Of a stretch of DNA of 21,620 nucleotides, positions 16,912 to 21,620 are shown in pieces (position 1 is the stretch's first letter; every line of letters starts with the position of its first letter). The position numbers and the translations under genes are program-made. The DNA comes from Neolentinus lepideus HHB14362 ss-1 (Eukaryota > Basidiomycota > Agaricomycetes > Gloeophyllales > Gloeophyllaceae). Below the pieces are notes generated by a model. The model did not search any database and was not told the origin of the DNA. It saw only the letters and a program-made list of their open reading frames with translations. Where the stretch lies: contig KV425705.1 of the NCBI GenBank assembly GCA_001632425.1, positions 9,375 to 30,994 on the forward strand, read 5' to 3'.

Positions 16912-19509
16912 ACGTCGGGGCACGATCAAGACGGTAGCGATCTCCATAGAGAGCTCGAACAGCACCAAGAACGTTTCCTAGACCTTGTCGAAAGGGAGCG
17001 CATTAATAGCGAAGCAATCGAGGAAGTCTACGATGCAGCAGTAGCAATCGCCAATCGTCTCTATCCGGGTCATTTCACCCAAACACCGTCTGACATCCCT
17101 CACAGTGACTCAGAATCCTCTGAAGAGGTACCCCTGGCTTCGCTATTTCCAAGGCGCCGATCAGCTCGCATTGCTGCGCTATCTGCACCTCCTTCACAAA
17201 CCGCTTCACCGCCGCCCATCTCCCCTATCGACGAACATCCAGACCTCCCCCCATCCACTCCAGAAACCATCTCCGAGACCAGTCCAATGACAGACGTCAA
17301 AGCTCTCCCATCGCGTTGTGACAAGGCAGCACCGGTATTCGATCCCGAAAACCCGTGATCGCTATTGCGCTACTTGGAAGACCTAGAGGATCTCTTCAAG
17401 GCGCACCCAACCCTCATAACGAACGAAGCAGACAAGAAGCGCGCCGCCGTCAAATATGTGCCTATGCACGAAGAGGAGATGTGGAAAGGGTTGCCGGAAT
17501 ACGAGGACACAGCCAAAACCTACGAAGAGTTCATCACGGCGCTCAAAACGCTATACCCAGCGGTGCGCGAAGACCAGCGCTATTCCATGGGCGACATGGA
17601 TAGACTGGTTGGGGAGCGCGTACGCATCGGTATCCACAACTTGGCAGACCTATCGACCTTCTACCACGAGTTCCTCCTCATCACGCGTTTCCTCCGTCGC
17701 AGGGACCTTATCTCAGAGCGCGAGCAGAACCGCGCTTTCCAGCGCGCCTTCAACCAAGATTTGTGGACCAAGGTGTACACGCGACTCCAGATCAAGAACC
17801 CCAAACAAGCGGTGGATACTCCTTACGGCGTCGCTTCAGTATTCGAAGCTGCCTCATTCTTTCTTGCTGGAACGCCTGCTACCACGATAACGGAGGCAAA
17901 AGCAGAGACCACGGAAGGAAAGGTCAAAGTGGAGGAGTATACGTCGCTGGTGGACATCATCACAAAAGCGGTCTCCCAGTCGCTTGCACCTACCTTGGCG
18001 GCAATGGCACAGGGAAGCACGATGGCCGCGAATAGCGCACCAGCGCGCGCGATGCCTACAGCGCCCTACCAGTGCCACTACTGCAGCGCAAACGATCACT
18101 CCATACGGCGCTGCCCCAAGGTTGATGAAGACCAGCGAGCGGGACGAGTGATGAGGAATATAGAAGGAAAGGTAGTGCTGCCATCAGGAATAATGGTGCC
18201 ACAGAACCTCCCGGGCGCAAACATGCGCGAGCGGATTATGGAGTGGCATAGGCGCAACCCAAGTCAAGTGGCAGCCAACATCATCGAGCAGATGATCTAC
18301 GAGGACGTCAAGACGGTCGGCGCCCCTCGAGACATATTCCAACTAGATGTCAACGAGCGCATCGAATCGCTAGAGAAGGAGCTATTTGCTCTTAGAAAGC
18401 GCCCGACCTTCGATGGCGTACAGGTCCCACCACACCCAGACAAAGGAAAGGCATCTGCGCTACCTATTAACGCGACTCCCCCTGCACCGGCGGTACCTGC
18501 GAAAACAACCACGCCAGCGCCAGGACCCTCGAAGCCCAGCAAACCGCACGATCCACCGCCTCATATGCCAAATGCACCCATCCATCCGTACGCCCAAGCT
18601 CGCGACATCAATCGCCCACGTCAACCTGCGCCCAAAACAGTCCGCTTCGATACATCGCAGGAGAAAGTAGCGGAAGCTGAGCAAGCACACTCTAAGGAGC
18701 CAGTGTATCGTGCGCAAGCCCCGGTTTACGATCCAGTCGTCTCGGAGAATGTCTTCCGTCGGTCGCTATCCACCCCATACGTGTCGCTCACCTCCCAGGA
18801 ACTCCTCGCTATCTCGCCCAAAGTCAGGAACAAGTACCGCGATCTCGTCACACCCAAGCGCATCCCTCCTACTCCAGAGCGCGTACAAGCGACACTAGAG
18901 GAGGTGGCTGACGAGGAGCTCACCTCGCCTGAGACATTCCTATGCTCCGATCTCTTGATGTATGGCAAAACGGAGGAGCGCGGCGAAATCATCGTACCCG
19001 ACCCTGTGGACCAATACTTCAAAGGGTTAGCGCCAGGCGAAATACCGCTGCACTTCCATGTAGCGAAGGAGTCGCTAGCGCTGCGCTCAATAGTCGGTTT
19101 AGTCGATAACAAGGAGAAGGTCGAAGCGATCCTCGACCCCGGTTCCCAAATCATCGCTATGTCGGAAGGAGTATGTCTGTCTCTTGGAGTTGCTTTCAAT
19201 CCTACGGTTAGGGTGCAGATGCAGTCCGCAAATAAAACGGTCGACCTCACTCTCGGCTTAGCGCGCAACGTCCCGTTCCAGGTGGGGTCTATCACTTTGT
19301 ATCTTCAAATGCATGTGGTACGCGACCCTGCCTACGACATCCTACTGGGCCGGCCATTCGACGTCTTGACGCAGAGCAACATTCAGAACTTCTTCAATGA
19401 GACGCAGACCATCACAATAACTGATCCGAATAGCGACCTGGTAGCGACAATACCGACGTACCCGCGAGGCAAGCCGCGCTTCCTCAGCGGATCCTTTCGC
19501 GGCAAGTGA
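16912..19509 (+). CDS. gag-pr: Gypsy Gag-aspartic protease, one in-frame stop
   Basis: Makes the particle shell and the protease that matures it. One frame runs from the primer-binding site region to TGA at 19507-19509, broken only by TGA at 17356-17358, with protein-like sequence on both sides (FDPENP then LLRYLEDLEDLF). No ATG is present between the primer-binding site and 17287; the conventional start may have mutated (an ACG lies at 16912), so the 5' limit is approximate. In order: a coiled coil (HRELEQHQERFLDLVERE), a Ser/Pro-rich linker, a capsid-type region to about 17870, and a CCHC knuckle (CHYCSANDHSIRRC, 18073-18114). A Pro-rich linker follows, then the protease with active-site DPGSQ at 19135 and flap-end ILLGRPF. 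Counted from the ATG at 17365, the downstream part is 714 residues. The last 65 bp overlap the pol frame. Confidence 0.85.
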
Positions 19510-21541
19510 AGAATCCCCGCACCACAAAGAGGATAGTCCATTCGACTCCGACTGGGTCGCAGTCGTCATAGAGGCATCCGCCACCCCCGACGCGTTCTAC
19601 ATTTCATCGCTATGCAAAATCAACTTAGACGAAAATGCGAGTGAGCTCCCAGATGGACTCCTCCACTCCATATACCTTTCCGCTTGCGACTCCCCCTCCG
19701 TCTCTCAGTTTCTTACACAGTCCTCGGGTTCTTATTGGGTTCCAACAGCAGAAAATATCAAATCACAAAAACATTCCGCCGACTCTCTCGTGTCGGTCCT
19801 AGCAGCGACGAAAAAGAAATACAAACCAGTAGCGCAGAAGGTGCGCACGGTACCCGCGACGCTACCAAAAGAATATCGCATCATACGAAACATCACCGGC
19901 GACCCTTTAGCAGACATGCCGACTCTCAGTCCGACCCCACAAGCGTTCAAACCTACAGGGCGCTATACCGCAGACCGGCGCGAGGCGCTACACAAGGCAC
20001 ATCCCGAAGGATTCCTTACTAGCGACAAGCTCGCGTTACTAGACGACTTCATGTGCAAGCAAAACGAAGCCTTCGCGTGGAACGACGACGAGCGCGGTCG
20101 CTTCAAGAAGGAATTCTTCCTTCCAATCGATTTCCCAGTACTCCCGCACACGCCGTGGATCCAGCGCAACATACCAATACCACCCGGAATTTACCCCGAA
20201 GTGTGTGCCGTTATCAAGCGCAAGATAGCGGCGGGAGTCTACGAACCATCCAACGCCTCATACAGGTCGCGCTGGTTTTGCGTCGTCAAGAAAGACGGCA
20301 AATCACTCTGTTTAGTCCACAGTCTAGAGCCCCTCAACGCCGTCACCATACAGCACTCAGGCGTCGTCCCTATCCCAGATCATATGGCCGAACAGTTTGC
20401 AAAGCACGCATGCGGCACTATGTTAGACTTATACGTGGGCTACGACGAAAGAGAAATAGCGGAATCCTCGCACGACCTGACCACCTTCCAGACACCCTTC
20501 GGCGCTATGCGACTAGTCACTCTTCCCATGGGCTGGAGCAATTCAGTACCCATCTTCCACGACGACGTTACCGCTATCCTACAGCCCGAGATACCAGAGC
20601 ATACCATCCCTTACATCGACGACGTTCCGGTGAAAGGGCCGCCAACGCGCTATGAGCAGCCAGACGGCTCATACGAGACTATCGCAGAGAACCCCAACAT
20701 CCGTCGGTTCATATGGGAGCACTTTCAGATGCTCAATAGAGTCGTACAGCGCATGCGCTATTGCGGCGGCACGTTCTCCGGCTTGAAGTTAACAGTATGC
20801 GGCCCAGAGATCGTCGTTATAGGGCATCGCTGCACCTACGAAGGGCGGATACCAGATGAGTCAAAGGTCGCGGTCATTAGGAATTGGGGCCCTTGCAAAA
20901 CGCTATCCGAAGTGCGCGCCTTCCTAGGGACGGTCGGCGTGCTAAGGATCTTTATCAAGAACTTTGGACATCGCACAGACGTGCTCACTAGACTAACATG
21001 CAAGGACGTTCCTTTCGAGTGGGGCCCCGAACAAGAGCTAGCGCAAGCAGACCTCAAGCAGGCGCTATTAGAGTCACCAGCGCTATGCCCCATCGACTAC
21101 ACGTCCTCCTTACCCGTCATCTTAGCCGTGGACACCTCCTATATTGCGGTAGGTTACTACCTCTGCCAACAAGCAGCGGCGGACACCAAGAATCGCAATT
21201 ATAGTCGGTTCGGCTCTATCACGCTCAACGACCGCGAACGCCGCTTCTCACAACCAAAGCTCGAAATCTACGGTCTATTCAGGAGTCTACGCGCACTACG
21301 TCTCTACCTCCTCGGCGTCCGAAATCTAGTCATCGAAGTCGACATGCGATATATCAAAGGCATGTTACAGAACCCCGACATAGCGCCGTCCGCTAGTATC
21401 AATCGGTGGATCGTCTCCATCCTTACGTTCCACTTCAAACTCGTTCATGTGCCAGGAGTCAAGCATGGACCCGATGGGTTGTCGCGTCGTCCGCCCCAAC
21501 CAGATGACCCGCCGCAGGATGAAGACCACCTAATGCTGTAG
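19445..21541 (+). CDS. pol: Gypsy Pol: reverse transcriptase and RNase H, no integrase
   Basis: Copies the element RNA into DNA. The frame opens at 19445, overlaps Gag-protease by 65 bp and lies one base ahead of it (+1), with no in-frame ATG near its start. Expression by +1 frameshifting, as in yeast Ty3, is likely unless the offset is a mutation. Counting from GTG at 19790 as residue 1, reverse transcriptase has Asp213 (MLDLYVGYD), TLPMGWSNS and the catalytic YIDD (275-278). RNase H has Asp448 (LAVDTS), Glu492 (QPKLEIYG) and Asp518 (IEVDMRY), then HGPDGLSRRP. All expected acidic residues are there. After PPQDED the last residues HLML and the stop TAG belong to the 80 bp end repeat, so the integrase is missing and the C-terminus is foreign. 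Confidence 0.88.
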   Translation, partial: RQYRRTREASRASSADPFAASEESPHHKEDSPFDSDWVAVVIEASATPDAFYISSLCKINLDENASELPDGLLHSIYLSACDSPSVSQFLTQSSGSYWVPTAENIKSQKHSADSLVSVLAATKKKYKPVAQKVRTVPATLPKEYRIIRNITGDPLADMPTLSPTPQAFKPTGRYTADRREALHKAHPEGFLTSDKLALLDDFMCKQNEAFAWNDDERGRFKKEFFLPIDFPVLPHTPWIQRNIPIPPGIYPEVCAVIKRKIAAGVYEPSNASYRSRWFCVVKKDGKSLCLVHSLEPLNAVTIQHSGVVPIPDHMAEQFAKHACGTMLDLYVGYDEREIAESSHDLTTFQTPFGAMRLVTLPMGWSNSVPIFHDDVTAILQPEIPEHTIPYIDDVPVKGPPTRYEQPDGSYETIAENPNIRRFIWEHFQMLNRVVQRMRYCGGTFSGLKLTVCGPEIVVIGHRCTYEGRIPDESKVAVIRNWGPCKTLSEVRAFLGTVGVLRIFIKNFGHRTDVLTRLTCKDVPFEWGPEQELAQADLKQALLESPALCPIDYTSSLPVILAVDTSYIAVGYYLCQQAAADTKNRNYSRFGSITLNDRERRFSQPKLEIYGLFRSLRALRLYLLGVRNLVIEVDMRYIKGMLQNPDIAPSASINRWIVSILTFHFKLVHVPGVKHGPDGLSRRPPQPDDPPQDEDHLML

Positions 21542-21606
21542 TATTAATGTATTACATGTCTAATATTTTAACAAACCCTTATGCAATACCCAGTAATGTT
21601 TTAAGC
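21527..21606 (+). repeat. 80 bp inverted repeat, right copy
   Basis: Exact reverse complement of 1-80. It supplies the last four codons and stop of pol. Inside it, TAATGTATTA (21545-21554) recurs 63 bp on, at 21608-21617, just outside the shared block, so the sequence beyond may be a tandem repeat or the edge of another duplication. Confidence 0.95.
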
Positions 21607-21620
21607 GTAATGTATTAATG

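Larger units (their letters stand above)
15581..21526 (+). mobile_element. Ty3/Gypsy LTR retrotransposon, lacking integrase and 3' LTR
   Basis: The order is 5' LTR (15581-16877), primer-binding site (16881), Gag with zinc knuckle, aspartic protease, reverse transcriptase and RNase H. The protease-RT-RNase H order is that of retroelements generally; with RNase H at the end of this segment, integrase should follow in Ty3/Gypsy. Here pol ends at 21541 within the 80 bp end repeat instead. The element sits in the 3' end of a Harbinger transposase gene. It is GC-rich compared with its surroundings and unusually rich in TAGCG and AGCGAC motifs. The missing part may lie beyond the window, past whatever the 80 bp repeat belongs to. 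Confidence 0.85.

Noticed and set aside
17100..21204. Many open frames antisense to or out of frame with Gag and Pol
   Set aside because: They overlap well-supported Gag and Pol domains and have no motifs; GC-rich coding DNA commonly leaves such shadow frames.
1..21606. The whole window as one 21.6 kb DNA transposon with 80 bp terminal repeats
   Set aside because: Both ends sit directly inside or against retroelement coding fragments, no matching target duplication can be seen, and sequence beyond the window is needed.
1..21620. tRNA, rRNA or CRISPR array
   Set aside because: No cloverleaf, rRNA core or regularly spaced short repeats were seen on either strand.

Overview
The window looks like a transposon-rich, gene-poor stretch of an Agaricomycete (Basidiomycota) genome. 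This rests on several things. Short GT-AG introns of about 48-100 bp fit the reading frames of several genes. The protein families (a PIF/Harbinger DDE transposase, a BAH+PHD-like protein, a Ty3/Gypsy Gag with a DPGS protease) have the form I know from mushroom-forming fungi. There is no operon structure, no ribosome-binding sites and no bacterial signals. The species is not determined; all family calls come from reading motifs, not from searches.

Layout from left to right. 1-80 is a perfect inverted copy of 21527-21606 near the right edge. 85-1105 (minus) holds a short gag-like reading frame broken by one stop codon, with its AT-rich leader. 1109-2038 (minus) is a decayed ORF1 of a non-LTR (LINE, Tad-like) retrotransposon. 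2386-3439 (minus) is a well-formed five-exon gene of unknown function. 4422-5274 (minus) is a two-exon gene whose C-terminal half has an ATP-grasp-like RxD...NEVE signature. It is divergently arranged with 5380-6675 (plus), a multi-exon BAH-domain plus PHD-like finger gene broken by an in-frame TGA. 7164-10261 is a 3.1 kb element with near-identical 652 bp terminal inverted repeats flanked by TA, and with further inverted repeats nested inside. 10683-11140 (minus) is a fragment of an unknown acidic protein gene. 11332-12603 is a solo Ty3/Gypsy LTR (minus) with a 4 bp target duplication. 12604-14137 is degenerate sequence containing a second copy of a dispersed repeat. 14138-15580 is a PIF/Harbinger transposon whose transposase has a one-base frameshift and whose 3' end is cut off by a Gypsy LTR. 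15581-21526 is a Ty3/Gypsy element: 5' LTR, primer-binding site, Gag-protease, and reverse transcriptase-RNase H in the +1 frame. It stops before integrase, exactly where the 80 bp end repeat begins.

How it fits together: this is a nest of insertions. Gypsy sits in Harbinger, a solo LTR of the same Gypsy family sits nearby in opposite orientation, a fold-back element carries smaller repeats, and an unidentified element may have interrupted both the right-hand pol gene and the left-hand gag-like gene. Interrupting stops in four separate reading frames are TGA or TAG codons that a single C-to-T change would explain, and the solo LTR differs from the intact LTR mostly by CpG transitions. That suggests 5-methylcytosine deamination or a RIP-like process, but this is inference. 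The least explained parts are the large fold-back element, the end-to-end 80 bp inverted repeat, and the 2386-6675 block of non-transposon genes.
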